A stretch of 64,000 nucleotides of DNA from assembly GCF_002028425.1 (NCBI RefSeq), contig NZ_CP020042.1:5803560-5867559 (forward strand), written 5' to 3'. This DNA is from Streptomyces katrae. Lineage in GTDB: Bacteria; Actinomycetota; Actinomycetes; Streptomycetales; Streptomycetaceae. A program made the translations under genes and the position numbers. Of the stretch, positions 23,055-31,296 are shown in pieces. How positions within the stretch are numbered: the first letter of the stretch is position 1; each line of letters begins with the position of its first letter. The notes beneath the pieces are model-generated. The model did not search any database, was not told the DNA's origin, and saw only the letters and a list, made by a program, of their open reading frames with translations.

Positions 23055-25667
23055 ATGGGACGCGGCAGGCTGAGGATCTATCTGGGCGCGGCACCCGGTG
23101 TGGGCAAGACGTACGCCATGCTCTCCGAAGGCCACCGGCGGGTGGAGCGGGGCGGTGACGTCGCCGTCGGCTTCGTCGAGCACCACGGGCGGCCGCGCAC
23201 CGAGGTCATGCTGCACGGCCTCGAACAGGTCCCCCGGCGGGAGCTGGTCCACCGGGGCGCCACCTTCACGGAGATGGACGTGGACGCGGTCCTCGCGCGC
23301 CGCCCCGCCGTGGCCCTCGTCGACGAGCTCGCACACACCAACGTGCCCGGCTCGCGCAACGCCAAGCGCTGGCAGGACGTCGAGGAGCTCCTGCGGGCCG
23401 GCATCGACGTGGTCACCACCGTCAACATCCAGCACCTGGAGTCCCTCGGGGACGTGGTCGAGACGATCACCGGCGTGCGCCAGCGCGAGACCGTCCCGGA
23501 CGAGGTGGTCCGGCGGGCCGAGCAGGTCGAGCTGGTCGACATGTCCCCGCAGGCCCTGCGCCGGCGGATGGCCCACGGCAACATCTACCAGCCCGACAAG
23601 GTCGACGCGGCCCTGTCCAACTACTTCCGGCCCGGCAACCTGACCGCGCTGCGCGAGCTGGCGCTGCTCTGGGTGGCCGACCGGGCCGACGAGTACCTCC
23701 AGCAGTACCGCGGCGAGCACGGCATCCGATCCACCTGGCAGGCCCGCGAGCGCATCGTCGTGGGCCTCACCGGAGGGCCCGAGGGGCGGACGCTGATCCG
23801 CCGGGCCGCGCGGATGGCCGCCAAGGGCTCCGGCAGCGAGATCCTCGCCGTGTACATCGCCCGCAGCGACGGGCTGACCTCCGCCTCCCCCAAGGAGCTC
23901 GCGGTCCAGCGGACCCTGGTCGAGGACCTTGGAGGAACGTTTCACCATGTGATCGGCGACAACGTCCCCGAAGCCCTCCTCGCCTTCGCCCGCGGGGTCA
24001 ACGCCACCCAGATCGTCCTGGGCTCCAGCCGCCGCAAGACCTGGCAGTACGTCCTGGGCCCCGGGGTGGGCGCGACCGTGGCCCGCGACTCGGGACCCGA
24101 CCTCGACGTGCACATCGTCACGCACGAGGAGGTGGCCAAGGGGCGCGGGCTGCCCGTGGCCCGCTCCGCCGCCCGGCTCGGGCGGCCCCGGATCGTGGCC
24201 GGCTGGCTGGTCGGCGTGGTCTTCCCGGTGCTGCTCTCCCTGCTGCTCACCCACATCAGCACGGACCCGGGCCTGGCCAACGACATGCTGCTGTTCCTGG
24301 GGCTGACGGTGGCGGCCGCCCTGCTGGGCGGCCTCTGGCCGGCGCTCGCCTCCGCCGCCTTCGGGTCGCTGCTGCTGAACTACTTCTTCGTCGAGCCCCT
24401 GCACCGGTTCACCATCTCCGACCCCCGCAACATCATGGCCATCTCGGTCTTCTTCGGCGTCGCCGTCTCGGTGGCCTCCGTGGTCGACCTGGCGGCCCGG
24501 CGCACCCACCAGGCCGCCCGGCTGCGGGCGGAGTCCGAGATCCTGTCCACCCTGGCCGGGAGCGTCCTGCGCGGCGAGACCGCCCTGGACGCGCTGCTGG
24601 AGCGGGTGCGCGAGACCTTCGCCATGGAGTCGGTGGCCCTGCTGGAGCGGGCCGGCGAGCTGGAGCCCTGGACCCCGGCCGGCAGCGTGGGCCCGGCGCC
24701 CGTGGCCCGGCCGGAGGACGCCGACGTGGACATGCCGATCGGCGACCACATGGCGCTGGCCCTGTCCGGGCGGGTACTGCCCGCCGAGGACCGCCGGGTG
24801 CTCGGCGCCTTCGCCGCCCAGGCCGCCGTGGTGCTCGACCGCCAGCGGCTGGTGGGGGAGGCCGAGGAGGCCCGCAGGCTGGCCGAGGGCAACCGGATCC
24901 GCACCGCCCTGCTGGCCGCCGTCAGCCACGACCTGCGCACCCCCCTGGCCTCCATCAAGGCCTCCGTCAGCTCCCTGCGCTCCGCCGACGTCGAGTGGTC
25001 CGAGGAGGACCGGGCCGAGCTGCTGGAGGGCATCGAGGACGGCGCCGACCGGCTGGACCACCTGGTGGGCAACCTGCTCGACATGTCCCGGCTCCAGACC
25101 GGCACCGTGACCCCGCTGATCCGGGAGATCGACCTGGACGAGGTGGTCCCGATGGCGCTGGGAGGCGTACCGGAGGACAGCGTGCTGCTGGACGTGCCGG
25201 AGACCCTGCCGATGGTGCGGGTGGATCCGGGGCTGCTGGAGCGGAGCGTGGCCAACGTCGTGGAGAACGCCGTCAAGTACAGCCCCCGGGGACAGCGGGT
25301 GCTGGTCGCGGCCAGCGCCCTCGGCGACCGGGTCGAGGTCCGGGTCGTCGACCGCGGGCCCGGGGTGCCCGACGAGGCCAAGGACCGCATCTTCGCCCCG
25401 TTCCAGCGGTACGGGGACGCCCCGCGCGGGGCCGGGGTGGGCCTGGGCCTGGCGGTGGCACGGGGCTTCGCCGAGGCCATGGACGGCACCCTCACCGCCG
25501 AGGACACCCCCGGCGGCGGGCTGACCATGGTGCTCACCCTCCGCGCGGCGCACCCCGCCGGGCCCGCCGGAACCGCGGACCGCCCCGACGGCGTTGTCCA
25601 GGCGGATCCCCCCGAAATCCAGCGCACCGGGGACCTCCCCGGACGACAGAAAGCAGGACCCCGATGA
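23055..25667 (+). CDS. kdpD: Osmosensitive K+ channel-type sensor histidine kinase KdpD
   Basis: The K+/turgor sensor of the KdpDE pair, ~870 residues. Order of domains: N-terminal KdpD domain with Walker A GAAPGVGKTYAML and Walker B LVDELAHTN (~8-215), Usp-like domain (~235-360), DUF4118 with four membrane segments (~385-490), GAF-like region (~500-610), HisKA with phosphoaccepting histidine at ~625 in AVSHDLRTPLA, and HATPase_c with VENAVKYSPRG and GVGLGLAVARGF. Start ATG 23055 is preferred; an in-frame GTG at 23022 lacks a ribosome site. It overlaps kdpE by ATGA. No kdpFABC genes are near. Confidence 0.93.
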   Translation: MGRGRLRIYLGAAPGVGKTYAMLSEGHRRVERGGDVAVGFVEHHGRPRTEVMLHGLEQVPRRELVHRGATFTEMDVDAVLARRPAVALVDELAHTNVPGSRNAKRWQDVEELLRAGIDVVTTVNIQHLESLGDVVETITGVRQRETVPDEVVRRAEQVELVDMSPQALRRRMAHGNIYQPDKVDAALSNYFRPGNLTALRELALLWVADRADEYLQQYRGEHGIRSTWQARERIVVGLTGGPEGRTLIRRAARMAAKGSGSEILAVYIARSDGLTSASPKELAVQRTLVEDLGGTFHHVIGDNVPEALLAFARGVNATQIVLGSSRRKTWQYVLGPGVGATVARDSGPDLDVHIVTHEEVAKGRGLPVARSAARLGRPRIVAGWLVGVVFPVLLSLLLTHISTDPGLANDMLLFLGLTVAAALLGGLWPALASAAFGSLLLNYFFVEPLHRFTISDPRNIMAISVFFGVAVSVASVVDLAARRTHQAARLRAESEILSTLAGSVLRGETALDALLERVRETFAMESVALLERAGELEPWTPAGSVGPAPVARPEDADVDMPIGDHMALALSGRVLPAEDRRVLGAFAAQAAVVLDRQRLVGEAEEARRLAEGNRIRTALLAAVSHDLRTPLASIKASVSSLRSADVEWSEEDRAELLEGIEDGADRLDHLVGNLLDMSRLQTGTVTPLIREIDLDEVVPMALGGVPEDSVLLDVPETLPMVRVDPGLLERSVANVVENAVKYSPRGQRVLVAASALGDRVEVRVVDRGPGVPDEAKDRIFAPFQRYGDAPRGAGVGLGLAVARGFAEAMDGTLTAEDTPGGGLTMVLTLRAAHPAGPAGTADRPDGVVQADPPEIQRTGDLPGRQKAGPR

Positions 25668-26350
25668 CCCGGGTGCTCGTGGTGGAGGACGAACCGCAGA
25701 TCGTCCGGGCCCTCGTGATCAACCTCAAGGCGCGCAAGTACGAGGTGGACGCCGCCGCCGACGGGGCGGCCGCTCTGGAACTGGCGGCCGCCCGCCACCC
25801 CGACGTGGTCGTCCTCGACCTCGGCCTGCCCGACATGGACGGGGTCGAGGTGATCAGGGGCCTGCGCGGCTGGACCCGTGTCCCGATCCTGGTCCTCTCC
25901 GCCCGGCACAGCTCCGACGAGAAGGTCGAGGCCCTCGACGCGGGCGCCGACGACTACGTCACCAAGCCCTTCGGCATGGACGAGCTGCTCGCCCGGCTGC
26001 GCGCGGCCGTCCGCCGGGCCGAGCCGGCCGCCGGGGCGGGCGGGGACGAGGTGGTCGTGGAGACCGAGGGGTTCACGGTGGACCTCGCGGCCAAGAAGGC
26101 GGTCCGCGAGGGACGCGACGTACGGCTCACCCCCACCGAGTGGCACCTGCTGGAGGTGCTCGTGCGCAACGGGGGGAAGCTGGTCAGCCAGAAACAGCTC
26201 CTCCAGGAGGTCTGGGGGCCCTCCTACGGGACCGAGACCAACTACCTGAGGGTCTACATGGCCCAGCTGCGCCGCAAGCTGGAGGCGGACCCCTCGCACC
26301 CGCGGCACTTCATCACCGAACCGGGCATGGGCTACCGCTTCGAGAAGTAG
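25664..26350 (+). CDS. kdpE: Response regulator KdpE
   Basis: An OmpR-family response regulator of 228 residues that activates the kdp K+-ATPase operon. The receiver domain has the acidic pair in VVEDEPQIV, phosphoacceptor aspartate in VVVLDLGLPDMDG (~52), LSARHSSDEKV (serine in place of threonine, as often in KdpE), and the lysine in DDYVTKPFGMDELLARL. The C-terminal winged helix has LTPTEWHLLEVLV and YLRVYMAQLRRKLE, ending PGMGYRFEK. It is translationally coupled to kdpD. Its usual target operon is not in the window, so it must act in trans. Confidence 0.93.
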   Translation: MTRVLVVEDEPQIVRALVINLKARKYEVDAAADGAAALELAAARHPDVVVLDLGLPDMDGVEVIRGLRGWTRVPILVLSARHSSDEKVEALDAGADDYVTKPFGMDELLARLRAAVRRAEPAAGAGGDEVVVETEGFTVDLAAKKAVREGRDVRLTPTEWHLLEVLVRNGGKLVSQKQLLQEVWGPSYGTETNYLRVYMAQLRRKLEADPSHPRHFITEPGMGYRFEK

Positions 26351-26392
26351 TGGGGCTTCGAGGGGGAGCGGGGGCGCCGGTAGGCTTCCTGT

Positions 26393-26812
26393 ATGAGTGC
26401 TGAACCGCGTCCCGAGAAGCCCGCGAAACCGGCCAGGCCGGCGGGCCGGTTCCGCCGGATGATAGAGCGGCTGTCCACCTCCCAGGAGGAGCTGCATTCG
26501 GCGGAACTGCAGGAGGACGCAGAAGCCGCGGGGTGCACGCGGATCTGCGACTGCCACGACCGCCAGATAGTCAAGGTGACCGGAACCCTGCGTACCGTCA
26601 CCCTGCGGCCGCGCGCGGGCGTACCCGCCCTGGAGGCGGAGCTCTTCGACGGCTCGGCCGCGCTGGACGTGGTGTGGCTCGGGCGTCGCTCGATCGTGGG
26701 AATCGAGCCCGGGCGGCGCATGATCGCCTCCGGGCGGATCGCGATGAGCCACGGACGCCGGGTCCTGTTCAACCCGAAGTACGAACTCCGACCCCTCGGA
26801 CAGGAGCACTGA
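26393..26812 (+). CDS. OB-fold nucleic-acid-binding domain protein
   Basis: A 139-residue protein. A basic Pro/Lys-rich N-terminus and a short helix (RMIERLSTSQEEL) precede an OB-fold (~55-135) with VKVTGTLRTVTLRPR, LEAELFDGSAALDVVWLGRR and GIEPGRRMIASGRIAM. This is the RecG/aspartyl-tRNA-synthetase-type anticodon or ssDNA-binding wedge fold. Members are found throughout actinobacteria next to DUF3159 genes and their role is unproven. It is followed after 3 nt by the DUF3159 gene. Confidence 0.8.
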   Translation: MSAEPRPEKPAKPARPAGRFRRMIERLSTSQEELHSAELQEDAEAAGCTRICDCHDRQIVKVTGTLRTVTLRPRAGVPALEAELFDGSAALDVVWLGRRSIVGIEPGRRMIASGRIAMSHGRRVLFNPKYELRPLGQEH

Positions 26813-26815
26813 CCG

Positions 26816-27532
26816 GTGACGTCACTCGACCGACCGACCACGCCGGGGTCCGCCCCCTCCAACCCCCCCGGGGACCAGAAGGAGGTCACGCAGGCGGCGC
26901 TCTTCGACGCCTTCGGCGGCATCCGGGGCACCGTGGAGACCATGCTCCCCGGCCTGCTGTTCGTGATGATCTACACGATCAACAAGGACGTGAAGATGTC
27001 CGCCATCGCGGCGGGCGTGGTCGCGGTGCTGCTGGTGATCGTGCGGCTGCTGCGCAAGGACACCGTCAAGCACGCCTTCAGCGGGGTCTTCGGCGTCGGC
27101 GTGGGCGTGGCCTTCGCCCTGTTCACGGGCAGCGCGAAGGGCTTCTACCTGCCCGGCATGATCTACGGGGTCGGCCTGGGCGTGGCCTTCACGCTGTCGG
27201 CGCTGGTCGGCTTCCCGCTGCTGGGCGTGATCCTCGGGCCGGTGTTCAAGGAGAACCTGTCCTGGCGGACCCGCAACCCCGGGCGCAAGAAGGCGTACAC
27301 CAAGGCCAGCCTGGCCTGGGGCCTGATCTTCCTGGCGAAGTACGCGATCCTCTTCCCGCTCTACTGGTGGGGTGACGAGACCCAGCTGGGCTGGGTGCTG
27401 ATCGCGCTGAAGCTCCCGCCGATGGTGCTGGCCGTGTACTTCACCTGGGTCTTCCTGGCGAAGGCGCCGCCGCCGATCGACGTGATCGCCGAGTACGAGG
27501 CCGAGGAGGCCGCCCGCGAGAAGCGGGGCTGA
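26816..27532 (+). CDS. DUF3159 membrane protein
   Basis: A 238-residue actinobacterial membrane protein. The conserved start VTQAALFDAFGGIRGTVETM is followed by about six hydrophobic segments between ~42 and ~222, with the last loop rich in Lys/Arg (RNPGRKKAYTK). The general arrangement resembles intracellular septation protein A-like proteins, but function is not known. The GTG at 26816 begins 3 nt after the OB-fold gene, so the two are co-translated. It ends at a very strong bidirectional hairpin. Confidence 0.82.
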   Translation: MTSLDRPTTPGSAPSNPPGDQKEVTQAALFDAFGGIRGTVETMLPGLLFVMIYTINKDVKMSAIAAGVVAVLLVIVRLLRKDTVKHAFSGVFGVGVGVAFALFTGSAKGFYLPGMIYGVGLGVAFTLSALVGFPLLGVILGPVFKENLSWRTRNPGRKKAYTKASLAWGLIFLAKYAILFPLYWWGDETQLGWVLIALKLPPMVLAVYFTWVFLAKAPPPIDVIAEYEAEEAAREKRG

Positions 27533-27545
27533 ACCGCAGCGTGCC

Positions 27546-27580
27546 GAAGGGGCGGGGTGACCGGGTCACCCCGCCCCTTC
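27546..27580. terminator. Bidirectional terminator between DUF3159 and RCK genes
   Basis: A perfect dyad: GAAGGGGCGGGGTGACC pairs with its complement through 27580 around a single central base (27563), about 17 bp. It lies 13 bp after the DUF3159 stop and 9 bp from the convergent RCK gene stop. Confidence 0.85.
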
Positions 27581-27589
27581 TGCATTGCC

Positions 27590-28252
27590 TCAGTGCTTGG
27601 CCTGGAGGAGGTCCTCCAGCTGCTCCTCACGGGCCTGGGCGGCCACGAACAGGAGCTCGTCGCCCGGCTCCAGGGTCTCCTCGCCGTGCGGGGTGAGCAC
27701 CCGGTTGCCGCGGATGATCGTCACCAGCGAGGTGTCCTCGGGCCAGTTGATCTCGCTGATCTGGGTCCCCGCCACCGAGGAGTCGGCCGGCAGGGTCAGC
27801 TCGACCAGGTTGGCGTCGCCGTGGCTGAAGCGCAGCAGGCGCACCAGGTCGCCGACGCTGACGGCCTCCTCGACCAGGGCCGACATCAGGCGCGGCGTGG
27901 AGACCGCGACGTCGACGCCCCAGGACTCGTTGAAGAGCCACTCGTTCTTCGGGTTGTTCACCCGCGCCACGACCCGGGGGACCCCGTACTCGGTCTTGGC
28001 GAGGAGGGAGACGACCAGGTTCACCTTGTCGTCACCGGTGGCGGCGATGACCACGTTGCAGCGCTGCAGCGCCGCCTCGTCGAGCGAGGTGATCTCGCAG
28101 GCGTCGGCCAGCAGCCACTCCGCCTGCGGCACCCGCTCCACCGAGATGGCGGTCGGCGCCTTGTCCACGAGGAGCACCTCGTGGCCGTTCTCCAGCAGCT
28201 CGCCCGCGATGGAGCGGCCCACGGCCCCGGCTCCGGCGATCGCGACCCTCAT
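27590..28252 (-). CDS. TrkA/RCK-type K+ uptake regulatory protein (second of pair)
   Basis: A cytoplasmic RCK protein of 220 residues. The TrkA-N Rossmann domain (1-~135) has the nucleotide-binding GAGAVG (7-12) and VDK acidic turn. The TrkA-C domain (~140-215) follows with SVAGTQISEINWPEDTSLV and LEPGDELLFVA. Such proteins gate K+ channels or transporters upon binding NAD(H), ATP/ADP or c-di-AMP. The ATG at 28252 overlaps the stop of the first RCK gene (28249-28252). The pair resembles two-subunit RCK regulators and is divergent from the KimA-like permease. Confidence 0.85.
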   Translation of the reverse strand: MRVAIAGAGAVGRSIAGELLENGHEVLLVDKAPTAISVERVPQAEWLLADACEITSLDEAALQRCNVVIAATGDDKVNLVVSLLAKTEYGVPRVVARVNNPKNEWLFNESWGVDVAVSTPRLMSALVEEAVSVGDLVRLLRFSHGDANLVELTLPADSSVAGTQISEINWPEDTSLVTIIRGNRVLTPHGEETLEPGDELLFVAAQAREEQLEDLLQAKH

Positions 28253-28917
28253 GCGTGTGCCTCCTCGGGGCCCTCGGCGAAGGCCGCCTCGACCTTGTCG
28301 ATCTCGTCCGTGCGCATCATCACGTGGACGAGGTCGCCCTCCTGGAGCACGGTCTGCGAAGTGGGCAGCATCGCCTCGCCCAGGCGGGTGAGGAACGCGA
28401 CACGCACGCCCGTCTCCTCCTGGAGCTTGCTGACCTTGTGCCCGATCCAGGCGGGGGAGGTGTGCACCTCCGCGAGCTGGACGCCGCCGCTCGGGTCGCG
28501 CCACAGGGGCTCGGCGCCCGACGGCAGCAGCCGGCGCAGCATCTGGTCGGCGGTCCACCGTACGGTCGCGACGGTGGGGATGCCGAGGCGCTGGTACACC
28601 TCGGCGCGCTTGGGGTCGTAGATGCGGGCGGCGACGTTCTCGACGCCGAACATCTCGCGGGCCACGCGGGCCGCGATGATGTTGGAATTGTCACCACTGC
28701 TGACCGCGGCGAAGGCTCCCGCCTCCTCGATCCCGGCCTCGCGCAGGGTGTCCTGGTCGAAGCCGACCCCGGTGACGCGGCGGCCGCCGAACGAAGCCCC
28801 GAGCCGGCGGAATGCGGTGGGGTCCTGGTCGACGACGGCGACCGTATGCCCCTGCTGCTCCAAGGTCTGCGCGAGGGCGGAGCCCACTCTTCCGCAGCCC
28901 ATAATGACGATGTGCAC
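28249..28917 (-). CDS. TrkA/RCK-type K+ uptake regulatory protein (first of pair)
   Basis: A 222-residue RCK protein beginning VHIVIMGCGRVGSALAQTL. It has the Rossmann motif GCGRVG, the acidic VDQD and the TrkA-C domain (~145-215) with PAWIGHKVSKLQEETGV and VLQEGDLVHVMM. The GTG at 28917 is chosen over an upstream in-frame ATG (28962) because GGAAGG lies ~8 nt before it and the Rossmann strand starts at residue 2. It is the first gene of the two-RCK operon. Two paralogous RCK subunits may form a hetero-octamer or serve different transporters. Confidence 0.85.
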   Translation of the reverse strand: MHIVIMGCGRVGSALAQTLEQQGHTVAVVDQDPTAFRRLGASFGGRRVTGVGFDQDTLREAGIEEAGAFAAVSSGDNSNIIAARVAREMFGVENVAARIYDPKRAEVYQRLGIPTVATVRWTADQMLRRLLPSGAEPLWRDPSGGVQLAEVHTSPAWIGHKVSKLQEETGVRVAFLTRLGEAMLPTSQTVLQEGDLVHVMMRTDEIDKVEAAFAEGPEEAHA

Positions 28918-29014
28918 GGCCGTCCTTCCGGCTGTCAGCGGCTCGCTGGTTTCCAGCCTCATTGCATGCTCTGGCTAAACAGGGTCTCAGACCACGGCCC
29001 AAGCTACACACGGG

Positions 29015-29032
29015 TGGTCACCGGTGTGACCA
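29015..29032. promoter_or_regulatory. Palindrome between the RCK operon and the KimA-like gene
   Basis: Perfect 7-bp arms TGGTCAC and GTGACCA with a 4-bp spacer; the inner CACCGGTG is also symmetric. It lies ~98 bp from the RCK start and ~96 bp from the permease start, almost midway, so it is a good candidate for shared control. Confidence 0.45.
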
Positions 29033-29114
29033 TTTGGGGTCCGCGGGGTGCCTCATTGGCGGCGCATTGGTGAGGATCATGGACCGGGGGTTCGTCAGCC
29101 CGATATCGAACGCT

Positions 29115-29120
29115 TACGAT
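29115..29120 (+). promoter_or_regulatory. Probable -10 box giving a leaderless KimA-like mRNA
   Basis: TACGAT fits TAnnnT and lies 7 nt before the GTG at 29128, which has no Shine-Dalgarno sequence. A weak -35-like TTCGTC lies 18 bp upstream. The geometry matches leaderless transcripts that are common in Streptomyces. Confidence 0.45.
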
Positions 29121-29127
29121 CCTCTGC

Positions 29128-31182
29128 GTGTCCAAACTGACCGACGTGCCCAAACGGATCCTGATTGGCCGGGCGCTGCGCAGCGACCGCCTCGGGGAAA
29201 CGCTCCTCCCCAAGCGGATCGCCCTTCCCGTCTTCGCCTCCGACCCGCTCTCGTCCGTGGCATATGCCCCCGGCGAGGTCTTGCTTGTCCTGTCGATCGC
29301 GGGTGTGTCGGCGTACCACTTCAGCCCCTGGATCGCGGTCGCGGTCGTCGTGCTGATGTTCACCGTCGTGGCTTCCTACCGGCAGAACGTCCACGCGTAC
29401 CCCAGCGGCGGCGGCGACTACGAGGTCGCCAACACCAACCTCGGCCCCAAGGCCGGGCTGACGGTGGCGAGCGCCCTGCTCGTCGACTACGTCCTCACCG
29501 TCGCCGTGTCCATTTCCTCCGGCGTCGAGAATCTCGGCTCCGCCGTCGATTTCGTCATCGAGCACAAGGTGCTCTCGGCGATCATCATGATTCTGCTCCT
29601 CACGCTGATGAACCTGCGCGGAGTGAAGGAATCCGGGAAACTCTTCGCCATCCCGACGTATGTGTTCGTCGGCGCGGTTTTCGTCATGATCGCCTGGGGT
29701 GCCTGGCGCGGCCTGGTCATGGGCGACACCATGACCGCGCCCACCGCCCACCTGGAGATCAAGGCCGAACACCAGGGACTCGCCGGCTTCGCGCTGGTCT
29801 TCCTGCTGCTGCGCGCCTTCTCCTCCGGCTGTGCCGCCCTGACCGGCGTCGAGGCCATCAGCAACGGCGTGCCGGCCTTCCGCAAGCCCAAGAGCAAGAA
29901 CGCCGCCACCACCCTCGCCCTGATGGGCGCCCTCGCCGTCACCATGTTCTGCGGGATCATCGGCCTGGCCATGGCCACCAAGGTCCGCATGGCCGAGGCA
30001 CCCGCCACCAACCTGCTGGACCACGGCGTCCCCGTCGGCGCCGGCTTCGTCCAGCACCCGGTGATCTCCCAGGTCGCCGAAGCCGTCTTCGGCAGCGGCA
30101 GCATCCTGTTCATCGTCCTGGCGACCGCGACGGCCCTGGTCCTCTTCCTGGCCGCCAACACCGCCTACAACGGCTTCCCGCTGCTCGGCTCGATCCTCGC
30201 CCAGGACCGGTACCTGCCGCGCCAGCTGCACACCCGCGGCGACCGGCTCGCCTTCTCCAACGGCATCGTGCTGCTGGCCGGCGCCGCCATGCTGCTGGTG
30301 TGGATCTACGACGCCGACTCCACCAAGCTGATCCAGCTCTACATCGTCGGCGTGTTCGTCTCCTTCACGCTCAGCCAGATCGGCATGGTCCGGCACTGGA
30401 ACCGCCACCTGGCGAGCGAGCGCGACCAGGCCGCCCGCCGCCGGATGCACCGCTCCCGGGCCATCAACACCTTCGGCGCGGCCTTCACCGGGCTCGTCCT
30501 GGTCGTCGTGCTGGCCACCAAGTTCACGCACGGCGCCTGGGTCGCCCTCATGGGCATGCTGATCTTCTACGGCACCATGACCGCCATCCGGAAGCACTAC
30601 GACCGGGTCGCCTCCGAGATCGCCGCGGACGAGGGCCCCAGCGACGACAGCGTGCGCCCCTCCCGGGTCCACTCCATCGTCCTGGTCTCCAAGGTCCACA
30701 AGCCCACCCTGCGCGCCCTGGCCTTCGCCAAGCTCACCCGCTCGGACACCCTGGAGGCGCTCAGCATCAGCGTCGACCCGGCCGAGACCAAGGCGCTCAG
30801 GGACGAGTGGGAGCGGCGCGGGATCAACGTCCCGCTGAAGATCCTCGACTCCCCCTACCGCGAGATCACCCGCCCGGTGGTCGAGTACGTCAAGGGGCTG
30901 CGCAGCGAGAACCCGCGCGACGCGGTCAGCGTCTACATCCCCGAGTACGTCGTCGGCCGCTGGTACGAGCACCTGCTGCACAACCAGAGCGCGCTGCGCC
31001 TCAAGGGCCGCCTGCTCTTCACCCCCGGCGTGATGGTCACCTCGGTGCCCTACCAGCTGGAGTCCTCGGAGCTCGCCCGCCGGCGGGCCCGCAAGCGCCA
31101 GGAGTGGAACGCCCCGGGCGCGGTGCGCCGCGGCCCCGTCGACACCCCGCGGCCGCGTCCCAAGGACCCGGCGGGGAGGTAG
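29128..31182 (+). CDS. APC-superfamily permease, KimA-like K+ importer
   Basis: A 684-residue transporter of the amino acid-polyamine-cation superfamily. About twelve membrane segments span ~45-520, and a soluble C-terminal domain (~540-650) includes SIVLVSKVHKPTLRALAFA and VEYVKGLRSENPRDAVSVYIPEYV in two pieces. This architecture is that of KimA (formerly YdaO), a high-affinity K+/H+ symporter. Within TM1, D39 and Y46 of SDPLSSVAYAPGE have the same spacing as K+-coordinating residues of KimA as I recall them. The divergent RCK genes support a K+ role over amino acid transport. A terminator with a U-tract follows. Confidence 0.82.
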   Translation: MSKLTDVPKRILIGRALRSDRLGETLLPKRIALPVFASDPLSSVAYAPGEVLLVLSIAGVSAYHFSPWIAVAVVVLMFTVVASYRQNVHAYPSGGGDYEVANTNLGPKAGLTVASALLVDYVLTVAVSISSGVENLGSAVDFVIEHKVLSAIIMILLLTLMNLRGVKESGKLFAIPTYVFVGAVFVMIAWGAWRGLVMGDTMTAPTAHLEIKAEHQGLAGFALVFLLLRAFSSGCAALTGVEAISNGVPAFRKPKSKNAATTLALMGALAVTMFCGIIGLAMATKVRMAEAPATNLLDHGVPVGAGFVQHPVISQVAEAVFGSGSILFIVLATATALVLFLAANTAYNGFPLLGSILAQDRYLPRQLHTRGDRLAFSNGIVLLAGAAMLLVWIYDADSTKLIQLYIVGVFVSFTLSQIGMVRHWNRHLASERDQAARRRMHRSRAINTFGAAFTGLVLVVVLATKFTHGAWVALMGMLIFYGTMTAIRKHYDRVASEIAADEGPSDDSVRPSRVHSIVLVSKVHKPTLRALAFAKLTRSDTLEALSISVDPAETKALRDEWERRGINVPLKILDSPYREITRPVVEYVKGLRSENPRDAVSVYIPEYVVGRWYEHLLHNQSALRLKGRLLFTPGVMVTSVPYQLESSELARRRARKRQEWNAPGAVRRGPVDTPRPRPKDPAGR

Positions 31183-31193
31183 GCCCGGCGGGT

Positions 31194-31256
31194 GGCGAAC
31201 GGCCGGACGGGATCCACGTAAACTGGTGGGTCGGTCGTCCGGCCGTTCGCCTTTTT
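31194..31256 (+). terminator. Intrinsic terminator with U-tract after the KimA-like gene
   Basis: Perfect 15-bp arms GGCGAACGGCCGGAC (31194-31208) and GTCCGGCCGTTCGCC (31237-31251), a 28-nt loop and a TTTTT run at 31252-31256. It begins 12 bp after the permease stop and ends 40 bp before the next gene, so the loop and tail overlap the next gene's promoter region. Confidence 0.85.
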
Positions 31257-31296
31257 CCGTTTTTCCGCCCCTGAATCTCCCTGGAGTCTCCCCACC

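Noticed and set aside
28963..29127. ydaO-type c-di-AMP riboswitch upstream of the KimA-like permease
   Set aside because: The region is too short and lacks the expected motifs; the gene appears leaderless with a -10 box 7 nt before its GTG.
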